A DNA stretch of 64,000 nucleotides from NCBI GenBank assembly GCA_002778195.1, contig PCDI01000002.1, positions 3,175,234-3,239,233 of the forward strand, read 5' to 3'. Source of the stretch: Raffaelea ambrosiae (Eukaryota; Ascomycota; Sordariomycetes; Ophiostomatales; Ophiostomataceae). The notes beneath the pieces are model-generated. The model was not told the DNA's origin and searched no databases. It saw nothing but the letters and a program-made list of their open reading frames with translations. Position numbers and translations under genes: made by a program. This document shows, in pieces, positions 1 through 12,650 of this stretch; the first letter of the stretch is position 1; each line of letters opens with the position of its first letter.

Positions 1-1225
1 CTGTCCCTGCTCCTGTACCAGCACCAGCCTCGTTGCCAGTGCCAATCCAAGACCCAGTGCCAGTTTCGGTTCCGGCTCCAGTAGCCGTGCCCATTCCAGT
101 ACCTGTGCCAGCTGCTGCGCCAGCTCCTGTACCAGCACCGGGCTCGGCGGGCTCGGCGCCAGTGCCAAACCAAGACCCAGTACCCGGGGTTCCAGGACCT
201 GGTTCTGTCCCGGCTCCAGTACCGGTCCCAGCCTCAGGTCCGAGCCCAAACCAAGACACAATTCTTTCTCCCACTCCTGCACCGGTTTGGGTCCCGGCTC
301 CAGTCTCAGTCTCAGTCTCAGTCCCAGTCCACGTGCTCGGACGGGCCCCTGCTCCGGCTCCCGTCCCAGCCGTGGTCCCGGCATCAGCCCAAGTCCCAGC
401 CCCGGCGTTGGCGTCGGTGCCGGTGCTGGACTCAGTCCAGGCCCCAGGCATGTTTTCGTTGCCGGTACTAGTCACGGTGCTGTCACCAGCTCCCGTCCAG
501 GTTGCAGGCATAGTGCTATCCCCAGTGCCGTTGGCTTCCGTGCCCGCCCAAGCATGCTTGCCGACGACGCCGGCACCGACGCCAGCCCCGATGCCAGCCC
601 CAACGCCAGTTGCCGCCGTCCTATTCCAAGTGCCGGCACTGGTATTGGCATCCGTCCCAGCCCAGGTACCGGTTTCTGTTCCAGTGCGGGGGCCAGTTCC
701 AGCCCAAGCCTCGGTGGCAGGACCAGCAGTGGAATAGGCGGCAGGGCCGGTAGGACCAGCGGTAGAATAGGCGGTAGGGCCGGTGGAACCAGCAGCAGGG
801 TAGACGGCAGGATCGGCAGGACCGGCAGTACCGGCAGTGGAATACACGGCAGGACCGGCAGAACCGGCGGCAGTCTCGGCCCCAGCCCAAGTACCAGCTT
901 TCGTCCCAGTATTGGGCTGCGTTGCATCCCAAGTACTGGTTCTGGTCCCGGGGCCAGTCCAATACAGAGTGTCCGGTCTGGTCCCCGTCTTCGGGTCAAC
1001 AAGATTCTCGGCACCAGCGCCGGTGGCGGCTGTATCGGCCCCGGTCCACATGCCGGCCGACTCCGTAGGGCCAGCGTAAGTGCCGGCCTGGGTCTCGGCG
1101 CCTACGCCGTTCTGATGCGCCACATAAGCACCCGTCCCGGCGGCCCCAGCCGCGGCGGCAGTCTTCTCGGCGCCGGTCCAGCCCTGCTGCGTCTGGTTCT
1201 GGCCCGTGACCTTGCGCTTCCGGCT
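1..1225 (-). repeat. Low-complexity Thr/Gly/Ala-rich coding tail of the ABC transporter
   Basis: The minus-strand frame of the transporter encodes degenerate short repeats such as AGTGTG, GTWAG, STAGPTGPAAYS and ETETGTG, with Trp recurring roughly every 15-30 residues. No stop occurs in about 408 codons. Near 700-850 a 30-36 nt unit encoding TAGPTGPAAYS is repeated several times. The plus strand of the same DNA is also open (Pro-Val-Pro-Ala repeats), which follows from the composition and is not evidence of a second gene. Confidence 0.8.
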
Positions 1226-4200
1226 GAAGCGTGACAGATCCCACTTCTTCACCCGGAACATGTAGTAGGTCAGCAGGGCCATGGCAATGTTGAACAGAAT
1301 GTAGACCCAGACGAGACCAAAGTTGCGCCACCGATCGTGCCAGTGGACTTTCGACTGTTCCAGGTACTGGTCGGCCACCGACAGCTGGCAGTACCGACAG
1401 CTCGACGTGGCCGACGGATTCATCAGCTGCCCTGGTGCCTCTTGCAGATACGGCGCCAAGTACTGGCCGCACGTGGAGCCCGAGGGCGGGTCAAAGATGG
1501 ACAGTTCCCGGTTCGAGCAGACAACCTTGCGGCCGTGGACAAATGCCGCGATCATGCCCGCAATCCAGTAGGTAAACGGCGACACGCGGTACATGAAGAT
1601 CCAGAACCCCGGCAGCGCATCGGGCACCTGCATCACACCGCAGAAGGCAAGACTCATCATCACCAGCAGCGTCACCACGCCACCGGCTGTCTCCGCGTCC
1701 GGCAGGGCCGCAATGCACATGTGCGCAAACGTGCTGGCGTAGAGGAACAGCTGGATCATGAACAGCAGGGACAGGCCCTGCCGCTGCGAGCTCTGCACGC
1801 CGACGACGGGGTACATGAAGCACGCCCATGTCACGATCCCCACAAAGATCTGGTACGGAAACTCCACCACAATGTTGGCAATCATAAAGGCCTTCCACGA
1901 GTACATCTTGCCCGGCCGCTCGCGCACCTCGTACAGCGAGCGCTGCGTCACAAACAGCGGCTGGATCTGCTGCACCAGCGCCGTGAAGATGGTGACAATC
2001 TGGAACACGCTGAAGATCACATCCTGCATGCCTGCAAGCGAGCTCTTGGCGTGGAAGAAGGAGAACCCGATGAAGAGACCCGAGATCATCCCGAGCATCA
2101 GCTTGGCGAAAATGTACTCGGGCATCCGCCAGTACTGCTGGAAGATCCGCTGCGTGCAGTACTTCATCTGGGCAGTGAAGGGCATGGCAAACTCGGTGTT
2201 GCTGCCAGGTTCGTCGTCCGCCGCGCTCGCCCGGTTGGCTGTCTCGCTGTGGATCTTGTCGATCTCGTCTTCGACGGCCTGATGCTCGTGGCTCTGGTTC
2301 CATGTCGTGTACCATTCTTGGCCGTCGCCTGCCGTTGTCTTGTTGACGAGCTCCAGCATGTACTCGGCTGGGTTTTCGGCCGTTCCGCAACGACGCGCGC
2401 CTTTGGATTCGAAGTAATCCAGCAGCACACGCGAGTCCTTCCCGACCGGACCGAAGTAGACCGTCTTGCCGCCCTTGGCCAGGAAGAGCAGCCGGTCAAA
2501 CTGCTCGAACAGCACGGCGCTCGGCTGGTGGATGGTGCAGAGAACAGCCTGTCCCGAGTTGGCCAGCTTCCGCAGGAACGAGCAGATGGCCCACGAGCTT
2601 TGGGAGTCCAGGCCACTTGTCGGCTCGTCCAGGAAGAGCAGCAGCTTTGGCTTGGCTGCCAGCTCCACGCCGATTGTCAGCAGCTTCCGCTGCTCCACGT
2701 TCAGGCCCTCGCCAGGCACACCGACAACGGCGTCGGCAAAGTCTCTCATGTTGAGCATATCGATCACTTCTTCCACGAAAGCGTATTTCTCGGCCTGGCT
2801 GACCTTGGGAGGCTGGCGCAGCATGGCACTGAAGCGCAGGCTTTCCCGCACGGTGGCTGTTTCCAGGTGAAGATCTGTACAAAAAAAAAAAAAAAATATC
2901 AATTAGCAACCCAGTTTTCATAGTTTGGGCCGTCGACAAACGGAGAGAAACGCACCTTGCTGCTGCACATAGCCTGTGCTTCGCTGAAAGTTGGTGCCTC
3001 GCGGTTTGCCGTTCACCAACATATCGCCAGTAATGACACCCATGGTGGTGCGCTCAGCCAAGACATCCAGCAGCGTCGTCTTTCCGGCGCCGCTCACTCC
3101 CATCAGCGCCGTGAGCGTGCCGGGCCTCACCCACCCAGATACATGGTCCAGGAGCCGCCGGTCCTGCCCCTTGATCTGGATGTCGTACACGACGTTTCTC
3201 CAGGTGAAGATGTCCCGCTGCGGAGGAATGCCACGGACAGAAGTGTTCGTGCCGGGTGTATCAGTAACCACACCGTCAACGCGGTTTCCCTTCTCTTCGT
3301 CCGCGGCCATGGTTCGTTTGCCGTGGTGTTTCTTGAGCTTGCCTATGCCGAGGAGGCCGAGTGCGCCCAGCTTGCCGAGTTTTCCAGATCCGCCACGTCT
3401 GCCCTGCTTGTAATGCCCGCCATTGGCTTGTCTGAGATTGGCCGGAATATGTCCTTCTTGGTACACCAGCATCTCGCCCACGCTTGCAGGCACCGTGTTG
3501 ATTTCCGTGGCCACAAAGTAGAACATCATGAACGCTCCCAAGAAGGCAAGTATGATGCCAAAGTTGCGCCATACGTGTGAATAGCTGTAGCGAAAACTCT
3601 TGTGGATGTAATCGTCGCCATTGACTGTCCACCGACCAGGCTGTGATCCGACGGCAGCACAGATCCACGATTTCCCTACCGGTGGCGAGTAAGACGGAAT
3701 GATGGAGGAGCACGTAAATTCGCGGCCGTGAAACTCATTGGCAACCAGAGCCTCGAAGATGTAGAACAGCGGATTGATCCAGCGGATCCAGCTAAACCAG
3801 GGGTGCATATCGGGGACAGCAATGACGAACCCGGTATACACGACGAGGCCGAGAATCAAGATACCGGCCAAGGTCATGGCCTGGGAAATCGTCCTGGTGA
3901 CGGCAGCCATGCTGCGGAAGACAGCTGACATGACAAACGTCGACGTGAACGAGAACAGGAAGTAGATGAAAAACTGGGAAGGCTCACGCCGCAGCCCACC
4001 CAAGAAGTAGATGATGAGGTTGTAGCAAACGGCAACAGAGAATTTGACGGGAATATCTGCGACAACACCAGCAATGGCGTCTGTCGCCGGGTGGTAGAAG
4101 GCGTACGTGGCATGCTTCTCGACGATGGGGCGTTGGCTGTAGAGGTTGTTGATCTCGGCGATCGTGATGAGGGCGTTCAGCAGGACAGCCATGAAAATGA

Positions 4201-5956
4201 CAGACGCCTTGCCAAAGAAGCCAACCGTTGCGTTCTTGTTTCCGTAAAAGAGCGAACCAATAATCAGCGCGAGGATAATGCAGGTGCCGCCGATGGTGAG
4301 AGTGGGCGTGGGGACGTTCCAAATGCGCTGGTAGGCTCGCTTCGTGTTGAGGCCGATTTGCTGGCCGAGGCTGATGAGGAACGGCGACTTCCGACGGACG
4401 TGCTTGGACTGGGCATAGTTCTTTCTTTCGCGAAGCTGAGCCGCCATGGGGCCTTGGGGGTTGATGGGGTATTTCCTCTCGTATTGCTCGATTTCCTCTT
4501 GCAGGCTCCTGTACTCGGGCGACTGTCGCCAGTAGGCCTCGAACTCTTCGGGTGTCCGGGGCACCTTGTTCTCGTAGCCGTCGCGGGCCTTGCGCTCGAC
4601 GGGGTTGGTCACCGAGGTCAGGAAATCGCCCGTGGTCTGGCGCTTGGGGCAATCCCAGCCTTGGCGTTCGAAGAAGGATCGTGCGGCTTTGGCTGGGCCG
4701 AAGTAGATCTGCCGCCCCTCGAACAGAACGGCAGCCTTGTCGAAGAGCTCGTAGATGGACTCGCTAGCCTGGTAGATGGCGACTGCCTGGACTGTCTCGG
4801 CCAGGTCGGCAGCCACGCGGAGGCTCTGGACAAACTTCAGGGCCGTTGCCGAGTCGAGACCGCGTGTGCTGTTGTCCCAGGCCATGATGGGGCTCCCGGC
4901 CACCAGCATCTCGGCAATGCTGACACGCTTGCGCTCGCCGCCGGACACGCCACGAATGAACTCGTTGCCAACTTTGGTGTTGTATGTGTGGGAGAGGCCG
5001 CAGACGGCCATGACGACCTCTGCTATGTATCTGGCCGTCTTCTTGCGGGTGATCTTGTTTCCCCGGTGGGATGGCGTGCGCACGGCGGCCGCAAACTCCA
5101 GAGTCTGCCCGACCGTGAGCTCCGGAAAGTGCTTGTCGACTTCCTGGTTGTAGACCATTTCGCCGCGGAACTCTTTGACCATCTCGTTCTGCGGCACGCC
5201 GCTGTAGTTGATGTACGACTGCTTGTCGATGAGCAGGCCGTGGTGTTCGCCGCACATAGTCTTCAAAAGGGTGCTGCATCCGGAGCCCGGTCGGCCAAGC
5301 ACGACCAGCAGCTCGCCGCCGTGAATGATGCCATCAAAATCACGCAAAATGTGTTTGTGTGGCACCTTTCCGCCACGAAGGAGCTGGCCCAGCTGAAAAG
5401 GCTTTCTCAGCCAGGTGCCGATGGTCTGCTGCACGAGGAGGGCCGGTGCGCTTCCGGACACGTTGAGGTCCTTGTAAACCAAGCCAGGATGAGCCGCGGG
5501 GTGGCCAAGGTCGCGAAGGGACCGGATGAACACGGTCAGCCATTTGGAAATGTCGAAGTTCTCGTTTGACGGCCGCAGAGTTTCGTCGTCGCGGAAAGCG
5601 TTGGACGTCGTGCCTCCTGTCCCGTGGGCGCCAATCACACCATCACTGTCCATGGATATCTGCGTAGCAATCCGTCTGATCGTGGACTGGTCATCTTGAG
5701 TAAGGATGGCATTGGTATGAATTCTGGTCATCTGCGAATTTTGACTCGACTCCGAGCTGCTGTCGTTGGCCACATCGTCGCTGGATGCTTTTCTTGCAAC
5801 GTTTCGGGCATCGTTCAGGGTGGAACCGCTGTTTGCTCGCTGCTGCTCGTCCGCACGTCCCGGAGTTGTCGAAGTTGCTTGGCTGTATTCGCCGTACTGG
5901 CCGTACTGGCCGTATTGACCGTATCCGGCCACGCCGTCTTTGGTCTTCTCTTCCAT
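1..5956 (-). CDS. PDR-type (ABCG) multidrug ABC transporter with long low-complexity C-terminal tail, partial
   Basis: Full-size fungal PDR efflux pump of the plasma membrane, with NBD-TMD twice. From the ATG at 5954-5956, NBD1 has the degenerate Walker A GRPGSGCST (about residue 220) and signature VSGGERKRVS (about 335). TMD1 follows at about 555-820. NBD2 has Walker A GVSGAGKTT (about 950), the atypical signature LNVEQRK and LDEPTSGLD. TMD2 follows at about 1240-1550. One intron at 2875-2955 (donor GTGCGT, acceptor TACAG) restores YVQQQ-DLHLE. The PDR core ends near base 1225 (about residue 1550, the family's usual length), but the same frame stays open to base 1. This adds at least 408 residues rich in Thr, Gly, Ala and Trp, so the stop lies outside the window. 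The N-terminus has a small GQY repeat. The family is certain; the substrate is unknown. Confidence 0.93.
2875..2955 (-). other. Intron of the ABC transporter gene
   Basis: The 81-bp GT..AG intron has a long poly-T tract (16 T, read on the minus strand) just before the acceptor. Removing it joins the NBD2 Q-loop region in frame. Confidence 0.85.
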
Positions 5957-7157
5957 GGCGCGCAAAGGTTGAGATTCTGTCTGGCCGCGAAAAGCCCACG
6001 CAAAAAAATAGTAGGGCGTGGTGCAGGAAGCCCGGTACAAGCTCACAGAAAGCTCACAAAACGCCAGAAAACATCCAGATGGCACTCACAACCAGGATAT
6101 CTCGTGCTGTTATTTGCGGCCAGGCCAAGTTGTTATGCCATCCCCAGACCTTACTCATAAACCGAGTCTCTTATAGCCAGGCCATGTGAGGATGACGTCG
6201 ACGTATACGGACATGGCAGCCAAGCACCGTCCGGCCTGGGGCCGGGGCCCCGTCAAAGCAAGTGACTGTGGAGCATCCCTTGCAAGGGCACTTTGATCCA
6301 TTGCCGCATAGACAGCCCGTCACTACAGATACTGAGCGTCACCTTCACTTGGCAAAGACAGGCTAGCACGGTGCAATGGGGATTGAAGGCCGCATCGAAC
6401 TTCCGAATTCTTTGTGATTCCACTATGCAAAGCTAGGCCGCCAGCAAGGCAAAAAAAAAGGGTAGGGGCCTGTCTGCACAGAGCATCGGAGCCTGACAAT
6501 AGCCGGTCAGGAACTTTAGGGAGGCGATAATAAACGGAACCGGTAACGAGCTGCGAGCTATTGCCAATGACCAGTCCTCTTGGACGGCGACTCGGCAAGC
6601 CAGTCGTTCCGGGCTTTCCAGCTTCCTGGCCTCGATGAACATTCATAGACGCTGTCGCAGCCGGGTCACACAACGACTTTGCGCATGGTCGCACGCTCGG
6701 AAACAACTGCAGAAAAGCATCTCACGGGCGCTGGTTGGCTTGGTCTGGCTGCTGGATGGCCCCACATACTTCGGGTCAATCCCGCCCCCGCGAGCCGCCA
6801 GCGCGTGGGTTCTTGCGCCGCATACACTTTACGTAGCATTTGCAGTGCAAGTCGGAACCCATCCGAAAAGAGCTCTGGCCTCGCAATCTAGCTTGAGCAA
6901 GAGTGCGAGCACGTTCGCGCCGCGTGATACATGCAACGAGTGAGATGGCGATCTCCACCATCAAGAACTGCTCCAGGCAATTCCCGGCGCCATTCCACGC
7001 TACTGCAATGTCGGAGCAAAAATTGGTCAAGTACCGACGATTTGTACTTCCGTGCACCGCAGCCTCTCCCTTCGCCTCTGGTCGCATTGCTTGACGTCTG
7101 TCTGCCTGATCAACAAAGCGTAGCGCCATCATGGGCTATGCAGTGTCCCCATTTGGG
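5957..7157. other. Intergenic, promoter of the ABC transporter
   Basis: This lies between the transporter start and the stop of the Zn2Cys6 regulator; both genes are on the minus strand. Only short open frames without recognisable domains occur. I see no gene. Confidence 0.7.
6169..6176 (-). promoter_or_regulatory. Possible TATA box of the ABC transporter
   Basis: Minus-strand CTATAAGA lies about 215 bp upstream of the transporter ATG. The motif and distance are consistent with a fungal TATA box plus 5' UTR, but no transcript data are available. Confidence 0.4.
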
Positions 7158-9830
7158 TTAAAAAGATGAGTGGAGAAAATCGAACGGCTGGTCCCAGTTG
7201 AAGAGTGCTCCCATATTGTACGTGTCTTGGTAGCTGGGCACGGCCATGTCCACAGGCAGAAGCATGTCGACTGGTTCCTGGAAAGGTTTCTCCGCGGGAA
7301 TCGCTGCTTCCACCTGCTGCCGCGCTGCGATTTCAGACCCGTGTTCGTCTCCTGTGCCGCTCTGCTGTTCTGCTGTAGTTCAATGCCGGGTCAGCTATAG
7401 GATCAAGATTGGATCAGCTCGAGGCGGAGACTCGGGCCCAAGACCGAAATCCACTAACCTGCCTGTTTCTGCGAAACATGCTCCTTCACTTTTAGAAGCA
7501 ATGCTAGCGATTTCCTAGCTGCAACGCTAAAGGAAGCTTGATGTTGCAATATGGATTGGCACTTTTCCCACAGTATCGCAATGTCTTCCTGGTCGAGCAT
7601 CTTCCAAAGGGCCGGGCACAGGCGGGCGACAATGAGAACAAGGCCGGCCGTATAGACGTCTAGGAGAGAATGAGCCGGCCGTGTGTTAGTCGCATCTCGT
7701 ATCGTATTAGAGCAAAGTCCGAGGGGCTGCTTACACAGTTCGTTCCACCACCAAAACGTCGTCTTTGTTGTCAAATAAGTGTCATGGACTAGAACAATCA
7801 AGTGCTTGGCCGCCTCAACACAGGATTTCCCAGACTCTAATGCAAAAGAGTAGCGTAATCCATCGCTTGAAAATGAGTTGTAGCCCTGAAACATCGCGTA
7901 TTCCGGTGCGGAGAGCTGAGTCAGGATGGGCCGATGCAGAATCAGCTTCATATACAGAAATCTGCCGCGCCCATTTTAGTACATTGCGCCAGATTGGCAA
8001 GGCTATTCAACAACTCGGAAGGATACATACGTGGCGTGCAATACGTTCCTATGGAGCTCAAGGGTGAACTTATCCTGCTCCGACACTTCCGCCGGGATGG
8101 TCGGTGAAACCCAGGACAGATGTGGTGGAACAGTCTTCTCAAAGTCGACGAGCTGTCCGTCGAAGTCTAGAACAGTATCCAGACTGTGGTTGCTAGGCAG
8201 TGCGGAAGGTATCGGCCCTTTGGCCCGGTTCTGCCATGGCTGATAGATCTTTTGGAGGATGCCCTCCAAGATGATGACAAGGCGGAGACCTTCGGTGTGA
8301 AGAGAGAGCTTGAACTGTTCCGAAGGATACTCGGGGGACACGGTGAACGTGTCAGGCAGGATGGAGAGCGACGATGTCATTGTTGGACGCCCAAACGTTG
8401 TGCTGACGAGTCTGCGGCAGTAGGCGGTAAGCGATCTATCTCAAACAAAGGAAGCCAGGGGCAGAGATGGGGCGGAAGGGAGATTGTTAAATTGGCATAC
8501 ATGTCCATGAAAACGCATCCCTCCCATGTGCGCTGCCGGACCTCCTTTTCGCGAGTGCTTCTGTGATGCCGGGCCGCATCTGAATGCAAGCCGAGTCCGT
8601 GAGCCACTCGGCACGCAACACCGACGGCGTTCCAGTACCGTTGTGGAAACGGCGTGCCTTGCAGCACCAGCGACATGATGAGCAGGGCCTGGACGACGGC
8701 GAGATTGTTCTGGTCGAGGAAGTCCAGGCTGACAAAACTCTTGCCACGGTTGAAGAACAGCTCCATGGCTGGGATTTTGTCCGCTGGCGTAAGATCAGAA
8801 AAGCAGCAGCCCAGGCTCAAGACGGAGTTGAGGGCACACTGGAAAACGATGGTGTTTGCCCCGGCACTTGCGCTCCCCAGCCCGAGGCCCGGAAACTTGT
8901 CCGGGGCGTCGTCGGTGCCTGGCCGCTGCGGTTGCCACAGGCTCTGGTAGGCATGCTCAAATGCCTCCCAGTCAAAGAAAGGGTAGAGGTAGTAGACCCT
9001 GTCATAGTACCTCTCTACGAAATGGTCGGCCAAGGCGCGGGAGGGCAGCGTGAACTTGTCGACATCCGAGAGCTTCAACACGCCCCCGTTGCTGACTGAC
9101 GGCGTGGTCTGGATTTGGACCGGCCGCTGCAAGAACCCATTGGGCTGTGCTCGCATGGAGCTTGTTGCGTCCTTGAGGAAGGAAGCGGCGGAGGAGCTTC
9201 CATAGAAATCGTCGACCACCGCCGTCGACCCGTCCAGGTCCTCTTCAGACATGGCGGCGCCCAGCGCTGTGACTCTTCCGCTATCGGTATTTTCTGCCCC
9301 TTCAGGGGACGTGACCGCCGACCCATTGCGCCGCTCGGTATGCGCCTCTGAGAAGGCGAGCACGGATGGGGTGCGCACAAGGGCTTCAGTTTGCGCCTTT
9401 GCTGCCGGCACCGCGAGCTGCACGGGGGTATTGGAAGCGCCTTCTGGAGACGAGATATCCACGCCCTTCGCGGCACAGAGCCTTTCCAGGTGCCGAATAC
9501 GATCATGCAGCGCTTTTGTGTACCTGTTGGAGCCAATGCAAAGAAGGCAGGGGATCGCAGGGAACACAGCCGACTTGGTTAGCAACATGTCTTTTGGGTA
9601 GTCTTTGCCAGACTGCAGGGATCGGATGCAAACGGGCGGGCCTACTCATCGCTGCACGCTGTGCGTGCGTTGCCGGCCTTGTAAATGCACTGCTCCAGGC
9701 CGAGGGAGCGGTGTTCACATGTGGAACAAATTGGTTTTCGGCCATCACAGCGCGCTTTGCGCTCTCTGCATGGCTCGCAGGCAAGGGTCACCTTGCGCCG
9801 TCGCGGGCGTTCGTGGCTCTCTGGCGCCAT
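7158..9830 (-). CDS. Zn2Cys6 transcription factor with fungal-specific TF domain
   Basis: Nuclear GAL4-class regulator of about 739 residues. The start is the ATG at 9828-9830. The Zn2Cys6 cluster spans residues 18-48 (C-X2-C-X6-C-X5-C-X2-C-X9-C) after a basic stretch, followed by a short coiled-coil linker (LHDRIRHLERL). The central region matches the fungal-specific TF domain (PF04082) pattern, including STTFGRPTM. Derived introns: 9524-9657, 8412-8500, 7962-8030, 7660-7734 and 7373-7458; exons sum to 2220 nt. The first intron uses a weak donor (GTGCAG), so that junction is the least certain. The gene lies upstream of and parallel to the PDR pump. Regulation of that pump is an inference from position only. 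Confidence 0.85.
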
Positions 9831-10917
9831 CTCCACAGATATCGGTTCAGTATTGCACAGCACCCGTTGCTTGCTCTATCTGAGGAACAGCAATTGCCTT
9901 TGCCAGGGACGCCCGACGCAGAGACTCCGAGGACAGCATGTGTACAAAATGAAAATGGATGGTCACATGACGGCGAGTTAGAACCTGGCAAACGTAAGAT
10001 ACCGCTGTTGGCAGCCGCCCGAAGAGGCAGTGACGACCCACCCCTAGTGTCGATCTCGAGCAGCGGGATGCCCAACGGTGTGAACATCGTTCCGAGACTC
10101 CTGCATCGCGCTCTATCGCGAAATTAAGAAAATCGCATCCACGACTTCGAGATCTTGCTGTCAGCAGGTCCTTGTCCCTGCTGTGTCACACACGCACATA
10201 CACGCACATACACGCATTCAACAGCCAAGCCTCCCTGCTCTTTAACAGGTTACCAGTGCCGTTATTATTGTTGCATAACAGTGCCTAATAAGGTAGGAGC
10301 CATGGCGGGGCGCTCCTTCCCTGTCAATGTCCAGGGCCAGCCAAGATGCTGCTGCCCAACCAGAGCCTGCAACAGCAGGTGAACAAAGCAGCAAAAATAC
10401 CACGTCAGAGGAAACAGAAATAAATGGCACAAAGAAACACAAAACAACACCACGCACGCACACCGACAAACAATGACAAGCCAACACCGACGGAAACGTC
10501 AACGTCTTCGGCTGCATCTTCTTTGTCCTAGTCGTCTCGCGATCCCCATATAGCGTGTGTGAGAGCGCATATTATCAGCCTCAAGAAAGCTCTCCTGGCT
10601 GTGCTTCATTCTCTACTTTTTTTTTGGGTTTGTTCATCTCTGCGCCTCAGAACAAAGCCATTTGTTTCGCAAGTGAAATCTCGGCTCCGGGCTTCTTTGT
10701 ACCAGCGTATCAAGCTCGCTTCCCAGACTGGACAATAAATACCTCGTCACGCTCCTTGTTTCATTGCATGGAAGCCTTTGCGTGACCCCGACATACTCGG
10801 CTGCTTAGTGCAAACGTGTTCACGACCAACCTTGGGGACAGCTCTCACCTGGACTAGCAACTCGTCAAGTTACTGCTTTTGATCCCCTCTTGATTGCGCC
10901 CTGCCCCTGTCTCTGCC
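9831..10917. other. Intergenic, divergent promoter region
   Basis: This separates the minus-strand Zn2Cys6 regulator from the plus-strand acidic protein gene. A short tandem ACACGCACAT array lies at about 10188-10215. No coding signal is recognisable. Confidence 0.65.
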
Positions 10918-12650
10918 ATGGCGGGGCTCTTTGGGCTGTTCCGTGCGCCAAAGCCGGCCCCCGACAAAGTGGACGACTCCTCTTCGGCATCAGCATCCTC
11001 GTCGCCGTCATCTGAACCCGGCCATACCGCAGGCAGAAAACGGCGCGCAAGTTCTTCCCCAAGTGGGCGCTCAGCGTCGGTCGTTGCCAAGCGATGGAGC
11101 GAACTGGATTCTACAGTGCCCAACATGACGGCAGAAGCGCTCAAGAAAAATGATAGCACTATTGAGACAACGTCTTGGATGGACAGCTTCAATCTTTTGC
11201 GACTCGCCCGGGGCGGATCGGAAGACAAAGAGGCATTGTCCAAGAGCCAAAGCGACGTGGAAGTTGACATGGAGTCAGACGATGCCGACTTGTTCAGCGA
11301 AGAAGGATCTCTGTATGAAGACGACGGCCTCAGCGATGGCGACGACGATGATGATGACAGCACGGTAGGAGGGAGAGGCCGCGGAGGTCGCAGGTATCGC
11401 ATGCTGCCTACACCGCAGAGGCAGAAAGTGGATACTCTCTCGGCCTCCTTCCAGGGCACCTCTTTAAACAAGGCTGCGGTCTCGAATAGCAATCTCATAC
11501 CGTTGACGGACCAAGGCTACCAGACCGATGAAGATACGATAGACGAAGACGAAACAGAAGAGGACACCAGCACGGAAGACGAGGGAGAGGCTGAAGACTG
11601 GGCCGAGCTCTTCGAGCCAGAGCCTTCCAAGTATGACGACGGGCGCGACATTACAAGCACGAACAGCACCGACGACATTTGTGACTGGCCCGTTGAAGAG
11701 GCCGAACTCAAGGCGTACGAAGATGGTATGACTCGCGTGCGCGGTTTCCACAGCTGGACACGGGACGAAAAATTGACGCATCGGCTCTTGTCGCTGCGCG
11801 GGTTCCACCCACTGATGCCGAATACTTGGTCTCGCGATTTTCTGGGCGTGCCCATGTACCCGTCCCTCTTTGCGCCGGCGGACCAGGCCGAAAAGCCAGT
11901 GGCGATCTACAACATGAGTAGCCAATTTCGAGGTGAGTTTCTGGTATGCGGGGGGGGGGGGGGGGNTCTTTTCCCTTTAATTTGGGGGGGTTTGCCTTTA
12001 TATGTTGGCTGACACGTCTCTCTCGTTCTCTAGCCACCAAAGCCCTGCGCAGCATCTTCGACCTCCAGTCTCGCGTGAGCGGACTCCGACAAACAGGCAA
12101 CACGGCGCGCATCGGCGCCATCATCGAAAAGGAGCTGCGGCGGTACATTGCCTGGGCCCAGCGGGACGCTGGGCTGGACCGGTGTGTGCCGCTGGCCGAG
12201 ATGCCCAATATCGTCGTCAAGCAGTTTTCCGTTCACGCCAGGAGAAGAAAAGGACAGGGTCCGGGCCCCACGCGTGGGCTGATCCGGCGGATGCAGGACT
12301 ACTTCCGCGAGTGGGCTGCGGCGTACCGAAAATACTATGCCGCACTGCCGGCCTTTGTGGACACGACCGACGGCAGCGGACAGACGCAACGCCGGCTCCG
12401 GCCGCCACGGCTGCTGTACGGGTTTGTGATTGTGCAGCACGCGGTGATGCTGTTGGCCATTGATGCGGCACGTCCGCGCGCGCGGCCAAAATGCTTTGCC
12501 AACTTCAACATGTCGCTCGGCGACCACTGGCTGGACGCGAGCTTGAACGTGGCCGTCCCGGTGCATCTGGCGCGGGCTGCTCAGATGCGGTGTGTGGAGG
12601 GGCTGGACCTGCCGGTGCAGTCCAGGAGGGATTCTGATGATGACGCATGA
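10918..12650 (+). CDS. Hypothetical acidic protein
   Basis: I do not recognise a named family. Two exons, 10918-11932 and 12034-12650, give 543 residues. The ATG at 10918 has an A/G-rich context (GCCATGG). The N-terminal half is Ser- and Asp/Glu-rich and probably disordered, with a poly-Asp run near 11341-11360 and a second acidic block encoded at about 11530-11600. The C-terminal half (from about residue 260) is more ordered and basic, with hydrophobic helices such as LLYGFVIVQHAVMLLAID. The intron (11933-12033, GTGAGT..TCTAG) contains a 16-G run followed by an undetermined base. The splice is phase-consistent (CGA G | CC ACC). The region is convergent with the aldo-keto reductase. Confidence 0.7.
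11950..11966 (+). repeat. Poly-G run ending in an N
   Basis: Sixteen consecutive G followed by one undetermined base at 11966, inside an intron. This is probably a homopolymer sequencing or assembly gap whose real length is unknown. Confidence 0.9.

Noticed and set aside
33..737. Plus-strand open frame of 234 codons made of Pro-Val-Pro-Ala repeats
   Set aside because: It is the antisense of the ABC transporter tail, whose repeat composition lacks stops on both strands. It has no start context or domain.
1337..2923. Plus-strand open frame of 528 codons
   Set aside because: It lies opposite the second half of the ABC transporter, where codon bias opens the antisense frame. The protein shows no family resemblance.
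4091..5569. Plus-strand open frame of 492 codons
   Set aside because: It is antisense to the well-supported NBD1 of the transporter.
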